Source: an uncultured Muribaculaceae bacterium (GTDB taxonomy: Bacteria > Bacteroidota > Bacteroidia > Bacteroidales > Muribaculaceae). Taken from it: 64,000 nt of DNA. Under the pieces are notes generated by a model. It saw only the letters and a program-made list of their open reading frames with translations, did not search any database and was not told the DNA's origin. Positions within the stretch are counted from its first letter, which is position 1. Each line of letters opens with the position of its first letter. Below, one piece after another: positions 25,249 through 34,161 of the stretch. The position numbers and the translations under genes were made by a program. The DNA is taken from contig CAJUKE010000009.1 in the NCBI GenBank assembly GCA_910587075.1, positions 1 to 64,000 of the forward strand, read 5' to 3'.

Positions 25249-26301
25249 ATGAAATCGAGATTTTTAACAATAGGGGCCGCCGCCATCATCGCGGCCTGCT
25301 CGGGCGCCAACGCCGCGCAGGGCGACGGAGGATACCGCGTCACCGTGCAGCTCCCCGAGGAGGACGACGAGATGATGGCCTTCCTCGTTAACTACGACAC
25401 CAACGCCAAAATCGACTCCGTGATGGTCGAGGAGAGCCGGGCCGTGTTCACCGGCAAGGTGGCCGAGCCGGTGGCCGCCCGCGTGATTGTCGACGGCCAG
25501 CGCCGCGGCACTTTCATCCTTGAAAACGCCGAAATGGAGTTCGGCGGCAACAAGGGCCCCTCCTCACCCCTCAACGATGTGATCACCGACTTTTCAAAGA
25601 AGAGCGAGGCCCTTATGGCACAGGCCCGCGCGCTACCCCAGGACTCCGCGTCGCTCCCGAAACTCCAGGCTCTCGAAGACCGCTACTACGCCCTCCAGGA
25701 CTCGGTGATGCTGGCCAATATCGACAACCCCGTGGGCTACATGCTCTTCTGCGGCGACGCTTGGTCGCTCTCGCTGGCCGAGCTGCGCGCCGAACTGGAG
25801 AAACACCCCTCGCTTAAGAAGTACGAGCGCGTGCAGAAACTCCTCGCCAGCGCCGAAGCCAAGGAACGCACCACCCCGGGCCACAAGTTCGTCGATTTCA
25901 CCATAAAGAACGACTCCGTGAGCCAGAGCCTCTCCGACTACGTCGGCAAGGGGAAATACGTCCTGGTTGATTTCTGGGCATCGTGGTGCGGCCCCTGCAT
26001 CCGCGAGACCAAGGTCATCAAGGAGATTCTCAAGGAGTTCGGCCCCCAGGGGCTTGAGGTGCTCGGAGTGGCCGTTTGGGACGAGCCCCAGAACACCCTC
26101 CGCGCCATCGAGCAGCACAAACTCCCCTGGCCGCAAATTCTCAACGCGCAGTCGGTGCCCACCGAACTCTACGGCATCTCCGCCATCCCCTGCATCATCC
26201 TCTTCGGCCCCGACGGCACCATCATCAGCCGCGACAAGCAGGGCGACGAGCTCATCGAGGCTGTCCGCCAAGCCCTGCGAGGCGAAGCACCCAAGGGGTG
26301 A
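25249..26301 (+). CDS. TlpA-like thiol:disulfide oxidoreductase with DUF4369-like N-terminus
   Basis: A 350-residue exported protein with a signal sequence that may be a lipoprotein type (AAAIIAACSGANA). Residues about 25-130 resemble the DUF4369 domain. The C-terminal thioredoxin fold has the active site WASWCGPC at about 243-250 and the cis-proline region ISAIPCIILFGPDGTI. Periplasmic proteins of this kind reduce disulfides, for example in cytochrome maturation. The start at 25249 is chosen for its signal peptide; an earlier in-frame ATG gives a non-signal leader. Its last 50 bases overlap, tail to tail, the VanZ-like gene. Confidence 0.87.
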   Translation: MKSRFLTIGAAAIIAACSGANAAQGDGGYRVTVQLPEEDDEMMAFLVNYDTNAKIDSVMVEESRAVFTGKVAEPVAARVIVDGQRRGTFILENAEMEFGGNKGPSSPLNDVITDFSKKSEALMAQARALPQDSASLPKLQALEDRYYALQDSVMLANIDNPVGYMLFCGDAWSLSLAELRAELEKHPSLKKYERVQKLLASAEAKERTTPGHKFVDFTIKNDSVSQSLSDYVGKGKYVLVDFWASWCGPCIRETKVIKEILKEFGPQGLEVLGVAVWDEPQNTLRAIEQHKLPWPQILNAQSVPTELYGISAIPCIILFGPDGTIISRDKQGDELIEAVRQALRGEAPKG

Positions 26302-26692
26302 CGCCCACCGAGAGGAGCACCCCGGCGGCATCGGCCGCGAAGTCGAGCCAGTCGGCGCTCCTACCCTGCCCCATAGCTTCCTGAAGGAGCTCTATAGCCC
26401 CGCCGAAAGCGACACACAAACCCGCCAGCAGCAGCGCCGCCAGAGCGCCGCCGCGGCGGGTTTCCTTATGCCCCCTGGAGGCGCGGTGGAGCCGCAGGTC
26501 GACCGACAGCGCGAAATACAGCCCGCCGAACATGCACGCGTGCCCCACCTTGTCGAACCCCGGGAAGAGCGGCAGCGAGGTTTCGGGCAGCGGCTCCCTG
26601 GCGAGCGTAAGCCAGAGTATCGCCGCCACCACCAGCGCCGAGAACAACCACGCCGGTAGGCGCTCCAGAAATTTTCCTATCCTCTTAATCAT
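26252..26692 (-). CDS. VanZ-like membrane protein
   Basis: A 146-residue protein with about four transmembrane segments. The family signature is FDKVGHACMFGGLYFALSV, followed by a later segment GAIELLQEAMGQGRSADWLDFAADAAGV. VanZ-like proteins include a teicoplanin-resistance factor, but most have no known role. The start at 26692 avoids a 35-residue leader. Its 3' end overlaps the convergent TlpA-like gene by 50 bp, so the two coding ends constrain each other. Confidence 0.83.
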   Translation of the reverse strand: MIKRIGKFLERLPAWLFSALVVAAILWLTLAREPLPETSLPLFPGFDKVGHACMFGGLYFALSVDLRLHRASRGHKETRRGGALAALLLAGLCVAFGGAIELLQEAMGQGRSADWLDFAADAAGVLLSVGVTPWVLRLAGLGGQPR

Positions 26693-26852
26693 ATCAGCCG
26701 ATTTTCCCGCGAAGATAATCCATAATGCGATAGCGCGCAAAAAACACCATCCAAAAGCTATGTTGCAAAACATATTAAAATATTCGGTATAAATCAAAGA
26801 AAAAGTCGATTTATAACGTATATTCGCGATGTTTCACCTAAATAGCAATACC

Positions 26853-27959
26853 ATGATTATCGGCGTTCCCAAAGAGATTAAAAACAACGAGAACCGAGTG
26901 GCCGTGACTCCGGCCGGTGCGAAGGAACTCACCGCCCACGGACACACCGTCTACATTCAGCACACCGCCGGCGAGGGTTCGGGATTCCCCGACGCGGAAT
27001 ACGAGGCCGCCGGGGCGAAAATCCTCCCGACCATCGAGGATGTCTACGCAATAGCCGAGATGATAATCAAGGTAAAGGAACCTATCAAACAGGAATATCC
27101 GCTCATACGCCGCGACCAGGTGGTGTTCACCTACTTCCACTTCGCCTGCGACCGCGAGCTCACCGAGGCCATGATCCGCTCGGGCGCCGTATGCATCGCC
27201 TATGAGACGGTGCGCCTCCCCGACGGCTCGCTGCCGCTGCTCGTGCCTATGAGCGAGGTCGCCGGCCGTATGTCGGTACAGGAGGGTGCCCGCTTCCTCG
27301 AAAAACCGCAGGGTGGCCGCGGGGTGCTCCTCGGGGGCGTGCCGGGCGTGAAACCCGCCAAGGTGCTCATTCTCGGCGCCGGAGTCGTGGGACGCAACGC
27401 CGCGCTTATGGCCGCCGGACTCGGTGCCGACGTCACCATTACCGACATCTCCCTCCCGACGCTCCGCCGCGTGGCCGACACGATGCCGAAAAACGTCAAG
27501 ACGCTCTTCTCCTCGCGCCACAACATCGAACAGGAACTCCCGACAACCGACCTCGTGATCGGCTCGGTGCTCATCCCCGGCGCAAAGGCCCCGAAGCTCG
27601 TCACCCGCGAAATGCTCAAACTAATGCGTCCAGGCACGCTGCTGGTCGACGTGGCCATCGACCAGGGCGGCTGCTTCGAGACCTCCACCCCCACCACCCA
27701 CTCCAACCCGACCTACACCGTCGACGGCATCGTGCATTACGCCGTGGCCAACATACCCGGCGCCGTGCCCTTCACCTCCACCCTGGCGCTCACCAACGCC
27801 ACCCTCCCCTACGCGCTCAAGCTCGCCGATATGGGATGGTGCCGGGCTTGCCTCGAAGACAAAGCGCTGGAGCAGGGACTCAACATCGTGGAAGGCCGCG
27901 TGGTGTTCCCCGCCGTAGCCGAAGCCTTCTCCCTCCCCTGCCACAAATTCAACGCCTGA
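26853..27959 (+). CDS. ald: Alanine dehydrogenase
   Basis: A 368-residue NAD-dependent enzyme interconverting L-alanine and pyruvate plus ammonia. The N-terminus IGVPKEIKNNENRVAVTPAG, the Rossmann motif LILGAGVVGRNAA and the segments DQGGCFETSTPTTHSNPTY and HYAVANIPGAVPFTST are diagnostic. The start at 26853 (MIIGVPKE) aligns with the family; an ATG at 26829 adds eight residues. A promoter-like TATATTCG, one base off consensus, lies at 26819-26826. Two hairpins follow the stop. Confidence 0.95.
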   Translation: MIIGVPKEIKNNENRVAVTPAGAKELTAHGHTVYIQHTAGEGSGFPDAEYEAAGAKILPTIEDVYAIAEMIIKVKEPIKQEYPLIRRDQVVFTYFHFACDRELTEAMIRSGAVCIAYETVRLPDGSLPLLVPMSEVAGRMSVQEGARFLEKPQGGRGVLLGGVPGVKPAKVLILGAGVVGRNAALMAAGLGADVTITDISLPTLRRVADTMPKNVKTLFSSRHNIEQELPTTDLVIGSVLIPGAKAPKLVTREMLKLMRPGTLLVDVAIDQGGCFETSTPTTHSNPTYTVDGIVHYAVANIPGAVPFTSTLALTNATLPYALKLADMGWCRACLEDKALEQGLNIVEGRVVFPAVAEAFSLPCHKFNA

Positions 27960-27990
27960 CCCCACCCCATCCCAGGCAACTCGCTAAAAC

Positions 27991-28062
27991 AAGGTCGAAG
28001 ACCTTGCACAATGAGAAACCCCATCATAAGCCGCCTCAAGCGGCGGTTGATGGGGGCTCCCC
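27991..28062 (+). terminator. Hairpins after ald
   Basis: A small hairpin (27991-27996 with 28000-28005) is followed by a larger nested one in which CCCCATCA (28019-28026) pairs with TGATGGGG (28048-28055) around a GC-rich inner stem. ATTTTTAAC follows at about 28063-28071. It is the likely terminator between ald and cidA. Confidence 0.5.
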
Positions 28063-28163
28063 ATTTTTAACACTGCCAAGTTGGCCGTCAAAGAGGAAAC
28101 AAGTAATTTCGCGCCGAATTATTGACACTTCATAACTCATAACTCTGACTTCATACTTACATT

Positions 28164-28541
28164 ATGATTTTGCAATGCGCGGTTATATTCGCGTTTCTCG
28201 CCTTCGGCGAACTGGTGGTGTACCTCACCGGCATCCCGGTGCCGTCGAGCATCATCGGGATGATTTCCCTGGCAGCGGCCCTGAAGCTTAAGATTGTCAG
28301 GCTTATGTGGGTCGACAAGGTGGCCGACTTCCTGGTGCGTAACTTAGGATTCTTCTTCGTGCCCGCCGGAGTGGGCGTCATGCGCTGCTTCGACGTAATA
28401 TCCCGCGAGTGGGGCGCGATCGTCACCGCCACGGTAGTGAGCACTTTCGCTATCATCGCCGTCACGGGGTGGACCCACCAGCTCTGCCGCCGCGCTCTGG
28501 CCAAACACACCAAAGGACATGGAACCCTTCCTGCAAAATAA
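28164..28541 (+). CDS. CidA/LrgA-family membrane protein
   Basis: A 125-residue inner-membrane protein with four predicted hydrophobic segments. The pattern GELVVYLTGIPVPSSIIGMISL and FFFVPAGVGVMRCFD is typical of the CidA/LrgA holin-like family. With its LrgB partner it is thought to act in murein hydrolase control or, in other systems, as a pyruvate or glycolate transporter. It overlaps the LrgB gene by 23 bp, so the two are translationally coupled. Which CidA or LrgA role applies cannot be told. Confidence 0.86.
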   Translation: MILQCAVIFAFLAFGELVVYLTGIPVPSSIIGMISLAAALKLKIVRLMWVDKVADFLVRNLGFFFVPAGVGVMRCFDVISREWGAIVTATVVSTFAIIAVTGWTHQLCRRALAKHTKGHGTLPAK

Positions 28542-29214
28542 GTTTTTCCTCATCGCGGCCACTTTCATCATATTCCTCGCCGCCAAACTGCTCCAGAAGC
28601 GCACCGGAGTGGCCGTGTTCCACCCCATCCTCGTGACCATCCTGGCCCTGATCGCGCTACTCTACTTCGGCAACATCTCCCCCGACCAGTACGCCGAGGG
28701 GGGCGACTATATCGAGTTCTGGCTGAAACCCGCCGTGGTGGCGCTCGGGGTGCCCCTCTACCGGCAGCTCGAAAGCATCAAGCGGCAGATGCTGCCGCTG
28801 CTGCTTGCCGAGCTGGCGGGATGCGTGGCCGGAGTGGTGTCGGTGGTGCTTGTGGCCCAGATGCTTGGGGCGAGTCAGGAGGTAGTGCTCTCGCTCGCGC
28901 CCAAGGCCGTCACCACCCCGATAGCGATGGAAATCTCTGCCACCATAGGGGGCATACCCTCCCTGACAGCCGCCGTGGTAGTGTGCACCGGGATTTTCGG
29001 CGGTATGGCAGGGTTCCAGATGATAAAGCTCAGCCGGGTAAGCAGCCCCATAGCCGCGGGACTCTCGGTGGGCACCTCGGCCCACGCCGTTGGCACCGCC
29101 GCGGCCATCGAGCGCTACGGTATGCGCTACGGCGCCTTCTCGTCGCTCGGGCTGACGCTCAACGGGCTCCTCACCTCACTCCTCACCCCGCTCATCCTCC
29201 CCTATATTATATAA
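28519..29214 (+). CDS. LrgB-family membrane protein
   Basis: A 231-residue polytopic membrane protein with multiple hydrophobic segments. The family segments SLAPKAVTTPIAMEISATIGG and GTSAHAVGTAAAIERYG are clear. It forms a functional pair with the overlapping upstream CidA/LrgA gene. In chloroplasts the LrgAB fusion transports glycolate; bacterial pairs affect autolysis or pyruvate uptake. The direct role here is not known. Confidence 0.88.
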   Translation: MEPFLQNKFFLIAATFIIFLAAKLLQKRTGVAVFHPILVTILALIALLYFGNISPDQYAEGGDYIEFWLKPAVVALGVPLYRQLESIKRQMLPLLLAELAGCVAGVVSVVLVAQMLGASQEVVLSLAPKAVTTPIAMEISATIGGIPSLTAAVVVCTGIFGGMAGFQMIKLSRVSSPIAAGLSVGTSAHAVGTAAAIERYGMRYGAFSSLGLTLNGLLTSLLTPLILPYII

Positions 29215-29335
29215 GGTGCCCGGCGGCGGGCGCGCTCTTCCGATTTCAAACCGCCGACACCCCATTTCGGGGCCTCGCAAGGCTCGTTTGGCACTTTTTA
29301 AGAAATTTTCGGGCAGATGACGCGGCGTTGACAAA

Positions 29336-29351
29336 TAAATTTGTATATTTG
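29336..29351 (+). promoter_or_regulatory. Two adjacent -7 boxes upstream of ilvE
   Basis: TAAATTTG (29336-29343) and TATATTTG (29344-29351) both match TAnnTTTG and lie end to end 32-46 bp before the ilvE ATG. Neither has a well-placed TTTG upstream; the nearest TTG is too close. One or both may be used. Confidence 0.5.
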
Positions 29352-29382
29352 CGCTAAAATAACCCATTAAGAGAAAATCAAG

Positions 29383-30411
29383 ATGAAGAACGCTGAGATC
29401 GACTGGTCGTCGCTGGGGTTCGGATACGTCCCTACCGACTACAACGTGCGCTGCTACTACCGCGACGGTAAATGGGGTGAAATCGAGGTATCCTCGTCGG
29501 AAACCCTCAACATCCACATTGCCGCCACAGCCCTCCACTACGGGCAGGAAATCTTCGAAGGCCTCAAGGCTTTCCGCGGCAAGGACGGCAAAGTCAGGGT
29601 TTTCCGCCCGATGGAAAACTGCCGCCGCATCCAGGAATCGGCCCGCGGCATCATGATGGAGCCCATCACCGACGACAAGTTCATGGAGATGGTGCGCATG
29701 GCCGTCAAGCTCAACGAGCGCTTCATCCCCCCCTACGGCTCAGGCGCGTCGCTCTACATCCGTCCCCTGGAAATCGGCATGAGCCCCAAGGTCGGCGTTA
29801 GCCCCGCGACCGAGTACTGCTTCATAATACTCGTGACACCCGTCGGCCCCTACTTCAAGAGCGGCTTCAAGCCCACCAACATCTGCATCATGCGCGAGTT
29901 TGACCGCGTGGCACCCCGCGGCACCGGCCGCTGGAAAGTCGGTGGCAACTACGCCGCCTCCCTCCAGGCCGGCGAACGCGCCCACTCGCTCGGCTACTCC
30001 GCGGTGCTCTACCTCGACCCCAAGGAGAAACTCTATCTCGACGAATGCGGCCCCGCCAACTTCTACGCCATAAAGGACGGCAAATACATCACCCCGGCCT
30101 CCGACTCCATCCTCCCCTCCATCACCAACGACTCGCTGATGCAGCTCGCCGCCGATATGGGTCTGGAGGTTGAACGCCGCCATATCCGCGTCGACGAAAT
30201 CGGCTCCTTCGAGGAGGCAGCCGCCTGCGGCACCGCCGCCGTGACCTCACCCGTCGGCGAAATCCACGACCTTGACACCGGCGAGAAATACGTCATCGCC
30301 AAGGACGGCCAGCCAGGCCCCGTTACCCGCCGCCTCTACGACACCCTCAACGGCATACGCCTGGGCGAAGTCGAGGACACCCACGGGTGGAACGAGATTA
30401 TCGAATTCTGA
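29383..30411 (+). CDS. ilvE: Branched-chain amino acid aminotransferase
   Basis: A 342-residue fold-type IV pyridoxal-phosphate enzyme for the last step of leucine, isoleucine and valine synthesis, or the first step of their breakdown. The pyridoxal lysine is in GTGRWKVGGNYA near residue 185. Other signatures are HYGQEIFEGLKAFRG, LYLDECGPANFYAI and AAACGTAAVTSPVGEI. Length is normal for the BCAT type II class. It is followed after 31 bp by an HD-domain gene. Confidence 0.94.
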   Translation: MKNAEIDWSSLGFGYVPTDYNVRCYYRDGKWGEIEVSSSETLNIHIAATALHYGQEIFEGLKAFRGKDGKVRVFRPMENCRRIQESARGIMMEPITDDKFMEMVRMAVKLNERFIPPYGSGASLYIRPLEIGMSPKVGVSPATEYCFIILVTPVGPYFKSGFKPTNICIMREFDRVAPRGTGRWKVGGNYAASLQAGERAHSLGYSAVLYLDPKEKLYLDECGPANFYAIKDGKYITPASDSILPSITNDSLMQLAADMGLEVERRHIRVDEIGSFEEAAACGTAAVTSPVGEIHDLDTGEKYVIAKDGQPGPVTRRLYDTLNGIRLGEVEDTHGWNEIIEF

Positions 30412-30442
30412 GAAACTCCGACACAGACACCATCATCACAGA

Positions 30443-30994
30443 ATGGAACACAGGTTCTCCTACCAGACCGTGATTGACAAATATTATCCCGCAGGCAGCC
30501 GCCTGCGGGATATCTATATGCGCCACTGCCGGTCGGTGGCCGACAAAGCCCTCGGCATAGCACGCCGCCTCGGGCTACCCCTCGACCCTGGGGAAATCGA
30601 GGCCGCCGCAATGCTCCACGACATCGGCATCTGCCTGACCGACGCGCCCGGCATCGAATGCCGCGGCACCCTCCCCTACCTCGCCCACGGCTACGCCGGG
30701 GCCGACCTGCTGCGCCGCGAAGGCGCGCCCGAGGCCTACGCCCGGGTGGCCGAACGCCACACCGGAGCCGGACTCACCCCCGGGGAAATCGCAGCCGCAG
30801 GGCTCCCCATTCCCGCCGATAGGACATATATGCCCGAGACCCAGCTGGAGCGCCTCGTCTGCTACGCCGACAAATACTACTCCAAGTCGGGCGACATGGC
30901 CGAGAAACCCCTCGACCGCGTGCGCGCCAGCATAGCCAAGTTCGGCCCCGCCTCCGCCTCCCGCTTCGAAACCCTCCACCGCGAATTCTCCTAA
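30443..30994 (+). CDS. HD-domain phosphohydrolase
   Basis: A 183-residue soluble protein. Metal-binding residues of the HD superfamily are visible: His28 in MRHCRSVADK, the His59-Asp60 pair in MLHDIGICL, His in RVAERHTGAG and Asp in CYADKYYSK. Such proteins hydrolyse phosphoesters of nucleotides or related compounds; the substrate here is unknown. The ATG at 30443 starts the family-like sequence; a longer frame beginning inside ilvE is not credible. It follows ilvE closely and probably shares its transcript. Confidence 0.83.
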   Translation: MEHRFSYQTVIDKYYPAGSRLRDIYMRHCRSVADKALGIARRLGLPLDPGEIEAAAMLHDIGICLTDAPGIECRGTLPYLAHGYAGADLLRREGAPEAYARVAERHTGAGLTPGEIAAAGLPIPADRTYMPETQLERLVCYADKYYSKSGDMAEKPLDRVRASIAKFGPASASRFETLHREFS

Positions 30995-31125
30995 TCGACC
31001 TCCCGAAGGGGAATCCTAATTGACACTGGTTGCGAAAATCGGCGGAGAATTGGCGTAATTGGGGGATTTTAACTAATTTCGCGGTTGCAAAACGTATAAA
31101 CGAAACAGATAAGCTCGACCTATCC

Positions 31126-32661
31126 ATGGAAAGGAAAGTAAGAGTGCGCTTCGCCCCCTCACCCACGGGTCCCCTGCACATAGGCGGGGTGCGCACAGCC
31201 CTATATAACTACCTCTTCGCCCGCCAGATGGGGGGTGATATGATTCTCCGCATCGAGGACACCGACTCGAACCGTTTCGTGCCCGGCGCCGAAGACTATA
31301 TCAACGAGTCGCTGAAATGGCTCGGCATCGGCATCGACGAGGGAGTGCGCGAAGGGGGTGCCTACGGTCCTTACAAGCAGAGCGAGCGCCGCGACATCTA
31401 CCGCGCCCACGTCAAGCAGCTTCTCGACGCCGGGAAAGCCTACATCGCGTTCGACACCCCCGAGGAGCTTGAGAAGGCCCGCGCCTCGAAGCCCAACTTC
31501 CAGTATGACGCGTCGACCCGCCTGGGCATGCGCAACTCGCTGAGTCTCCCTGCCGAGGAGGTAACCCGCCTGATCGAGGCCGGGGAGCAGTATGTGGTTC
31601 GCTTCCTGATCGAGCCGGGCCGCGACGTCGAGGTCAACGACCTGGTGCGCGGCAAGGTGACCATCAACTCGTCGATTCTCGACGACAAGGTGCTGTACAA
31701 GAGCGTCGACGACCTCCCCACCTACCATCTGGCCAACATCGTGGACGACCACCTTATGGAGGTCAGCCACGTTATCCGCGGCGAGGAGTGGCTCCCCTCG
31801 GCCCCGCTGCACGTCCTCCTCTACGAGGCGTTCGGCTGGACCGACACGATGCCGAGCTTCGTTCACCTGCCGCTACTCCTGAAGCCCGACGGCAAAGGCA
31901 AACTCTCCAAGCGCGACGGCGACCGCCTCGGCTTCCCCGTGTTCCCCCTGGAATGGCACGACCCCAAGAGCGGCGACATCTCCTCGGGCTACCGCGAGTC
32001 GGGCTACCTGCCCCAGGCCGTGATCAACTTCCTGGCGCTGCTCGGATGGAATCCCGGCGACGACACCGAAATCATGTCGATGGATGAGCTGATCAAGCGC
32101 TTCTCGTTTGACCACTGCTCGAAGGCCGGCGCCAAGTTCGCCTTCGAGAAGTGCAAGTGGTTCAACCACGAGTACATCATGGCCAAGTCGGGCACCGAAC
32201 TCACCGAGCTGTTCAAGCCCATAATGCTTGCCCACGGCGTCAACTCCGCCGACTTCTCCGACGAATACATCGCCTCCGCCCTCGAAATGGTGAAGGGCCG
32301 CGTGAACCTTCTGCCCGAGCTCTGGGACCAGGCCCGCTTCTTCTTCACCGCCCCCGAGGAATACGCCGAAAAGGATATCCGCAAGCGCTGGAAGGCTGAG
32401 ACCCCCGAGCTGATGGAGAAGCTGATCGAGATACTGCGAAATCTGCCGTCGATGGCCTCGAAAGAGGCCGAGGAGGTGGTGCTCGGCTGGATTACCGATA
32501 ACGGCTACCATATGGGCAACGTGATGAACGCGTTCCGCCTCGCCGTTGTAGGCGAGTGCAAGGGCCCGCATATGTTCGACATCGCCGAACTGATGGGCCG
32601 CGAGGCCACCATAGCGCGCATCCAGGCCGCTATCGAGCGCATACCCCGCCCGACCGAATGA
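31126..32661 (+). CDS. gltX: Glutamyl-tRNA synthetase
   Basis: A 511-residue class I aminoacyl-tRNA synthetase charging tRNA-Glu. The HIGH-type motif PLHIGGVRTALYNYLFAR is near residue 15, RIEDTD follows, and the KMSKS-type signature KLSKRDG lies at about 259-265. The C-terminal anticodon domain is present. The start at 31126 (MERKVRVRFAPSPTG) is taken because it aligns with the family; an upstream ATG adds 32 unrelated residues. A weak promoter (TAATTTCG at 31074-31081, TTG 21 bp before) precedes it. Confidence 0.95.
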   Translation: MERKVRVRFAPSPTGPLHIGGVRTALYNYLFARQMGGDMILRIEDTDSNRFVPGAEDYINESLKWLGIGIDEGVREGGAYGPYKQSERRDIYRAHVKQLLDAGKAYIAFDTPEELEKARASKPNFQYDASTRLGMRNSLSLPAEEVTRLIEAGEQYVVRFLIEPGRDVEVNDLVRGKVTINSSILDDKVLYKSVDDLPTYHLANIVDDHLMEVSHVIRGEEWLPSAPLHVLLYEAFGWTDTMPSFVHLPLLLKPDGKGKLSKRDGDRLGFPVFPLEWHDPKSGDISSGYRESGYLPQAVINFLALLGWNPGDDTEIMSMDELIKRFSFDHCSKAGAKFAFEKCKWFNHEYIMAKSGTELTELFKPIMLAHGVNSADFSDEYIASALEMVKGRVNLLPELWDQARFFFTAPEEYAEKDIRKRWKAETPELMEKLIEILRNLPSMASKEAEEVVLGWITDNGYHMGNVMNAFRLAVVGECKGPHMFDIAELMGREATIARIQAAIERIPRPTE

Positions 32662-32706
32662 CCCAGCCTTCGAACAAGCAGGACACACACCACTAATACC
32701 CCAGCA

Positions 32707-33987
32707 GTGAACATCCTCTACAATACCGGAATACGCCTCTACGCCCTCGCCGCCCAGGCCGTGTCGCTTCGCAGCCCCAAAGTGCGCAAAATGCTCCGCG
32801 GGCAGCACCGCACCAACGACATACTACGGCGCCGGCTGGGGCTCAAACCGGGTTGCATATGGTTCCACGCCTCGTCGCTCGGCGAGTTCGAGCAGGGGCG
32901 CCCGATGATCGAGCGCCTCCGCCGCGAGCACCCCGAGAAGCCGATCCTGCTGTCGTTCTTCTCCCCCTCGGGCTTCGAGGTGAGGAAGAACTATCCGTTT
33001 GTCGACGCGGTGGTCTACCTGCCGTTCGACACCCCCCACCGCGTGAAGCACTTCCTCGACCTGGCGCGCCCCTCGATGGCCATCTTCATAAAGTACGAGT
33101 TCTGGGGCAACTACCTGGGCGAGCTGCGCCGCCGGGGGATCCCCACCTACATCATCTCGGCCATCTTCCGCCCCGGGCAGCGCTTCTTCCGCTCCGCGGG
33201 AGGGATGTTCCGCAAAATGCTCGGGTGCTTCGACCACCTGTATGTTCAGGACGAGCGCTCGCGCCGCCTACTGAAAGTGATCGGTGTAGAGAACGTCACC
33301 GTGGCGGGCGACACCCGCTTCGACCGCGTGACCGACGTGATGCGTTCCAACGTCGAGATCGCCGGATTCCCCGGCTTCGGTTCCGGCCACAAGCTCCGCT
33401 TCATAGCCGGGTCGTCGTGGGAGGCCGACGAGGAGATTTACGCCCCCTGGCTGAACGCCCACACCGACACCGCCTTCATCATCGCCCCCCACGAGTTCAA
33501 CGAGACCCGTCTGGAAGCCCTTCGCAACCGCTTCCCCGCGGGGAGCGTGCTGCTCCTCTCCGAATGGATCAGGCTGCACAAGGCGCACCCCGACGGCAAC
33601 TTCCCCCCGTTCGTCAAAAACGTGCGGGGCATAATCGTCGACTCCTTCGGGAAACTCTCGACCCTCTACCGCTTCGCCGACGTGGCCTACATAGGCGGCG
33701 GCTTCGGCGCCGGCATCCACAACCTCAACGAGGCCGCGGTTTACAACATGCCCGTGATATTCGGCCCCGAGCACTCCAAATTCAAGGAAGCCTCCGACCT
33801 GATCGAATGCGGCGGAGGGTTCTCCATCGGCTCGGCCACGGAGTTCAACAACACGATGGCGGCGCTCACCGACTCGTCCCTTACACTTCGTCACGCTGGA
33901 GAGGCTGCGGGTAAATATATTAAAGAGAATATCGGCGCCACGGATAAAATTTATTCCGACTTATTCGGCAATAAAAAGGATATTTAA
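32707..33987 (+). CDS. waaA: 3-deoxy-D-manno-octulosonic acid (KDO) transferase
   Basis: A 426-residue GT30 glycosyltransferase that attaches KDO to lipid A precursor at the inner membrane. It begins with GTG. An N-terminal membrane-anchor-like stretch precedes WFHASSLGEFEQGRPMIERLR, then KYEFWGNYLGELRRRGIPTY and the C-terminal GGGFGAGIHNLNEAAVYNMPVIFGPEHSKF, all WaaA hallmarks. It follows gltX by 45 bp. The precursor enzyme KdsA is at 9.7 kb. Confidence 0.94.
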   Translation: MNILYNTGIRLYALAAQAVSLRSPKVRKMLRGQHRTNDILRRRLGLKPGCIWFHASSLGEFEQGRPMIERLRREHPEKPILLSFFSPSGFEVRKNYPFVDAVVYLPFDTPHRVKHFLDLARPSMAIFIKYEFWGNYLGELRRRGIPTYIISAIFRPGQRFFRSAGGMFRKMLGCFDHLYVQDERSRRLLKVIGVENVTVAGDTRFDRVTDVMRSNVEIAGFPGFGSGHKLRFIAGSSWEADEEIYAPWLNAHTDTAFIIAPHEFNETRLEALRNRFPAGSVLLLSEWIRLHKAHPDGNFPPFVKNVRGIIVDSFGKLSTLYRFADVAYIGGGFGAGIHNLNEAAVYNMPVIFGPEHSKFKEASDLIECGGGFSIGSATEFNNTMAALTDSSLTLRHAGEAAGKYIKENIGATDKIYSDLFGNKKDI

Positions 33988-34090
33988 TTGCGTTTCACGG
34001 ATAATTATTGCGCATAAATACTTTTATTTAATTTTTTCTGCGATTTTATTAGGTTTTTACAAATTATATTTTTAATTTCGCAAAAACCAG

Positions 34091-34099
34091 TTATCCACA
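34091..34099 (+). promoter_or_regulatory. Single perfect DnaA box in an AT-rich tract
   Basis: TTATCCACA, an exact DnaA box, follows an AT-rich stretch (about 33990-34080) in the gap between waaA and argR. It is alone; no second close match is seen nearby. It may be a DnaA-regulated promoter or chance. Confidence 0.4.
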
Positions 34100-34161
34100 G
34101 CCCCGGCTCTCCACGGGGGAATTACCTAACAGCCGCTCCGCGGCAAATCAATCGCAGGCCG

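Noticed and set aside
33988..34161. Replication origin
   Set aside because: One DnaA box and an AT-rich tract are not enough without skew data or more boxes; kept only as a low-interest finding.
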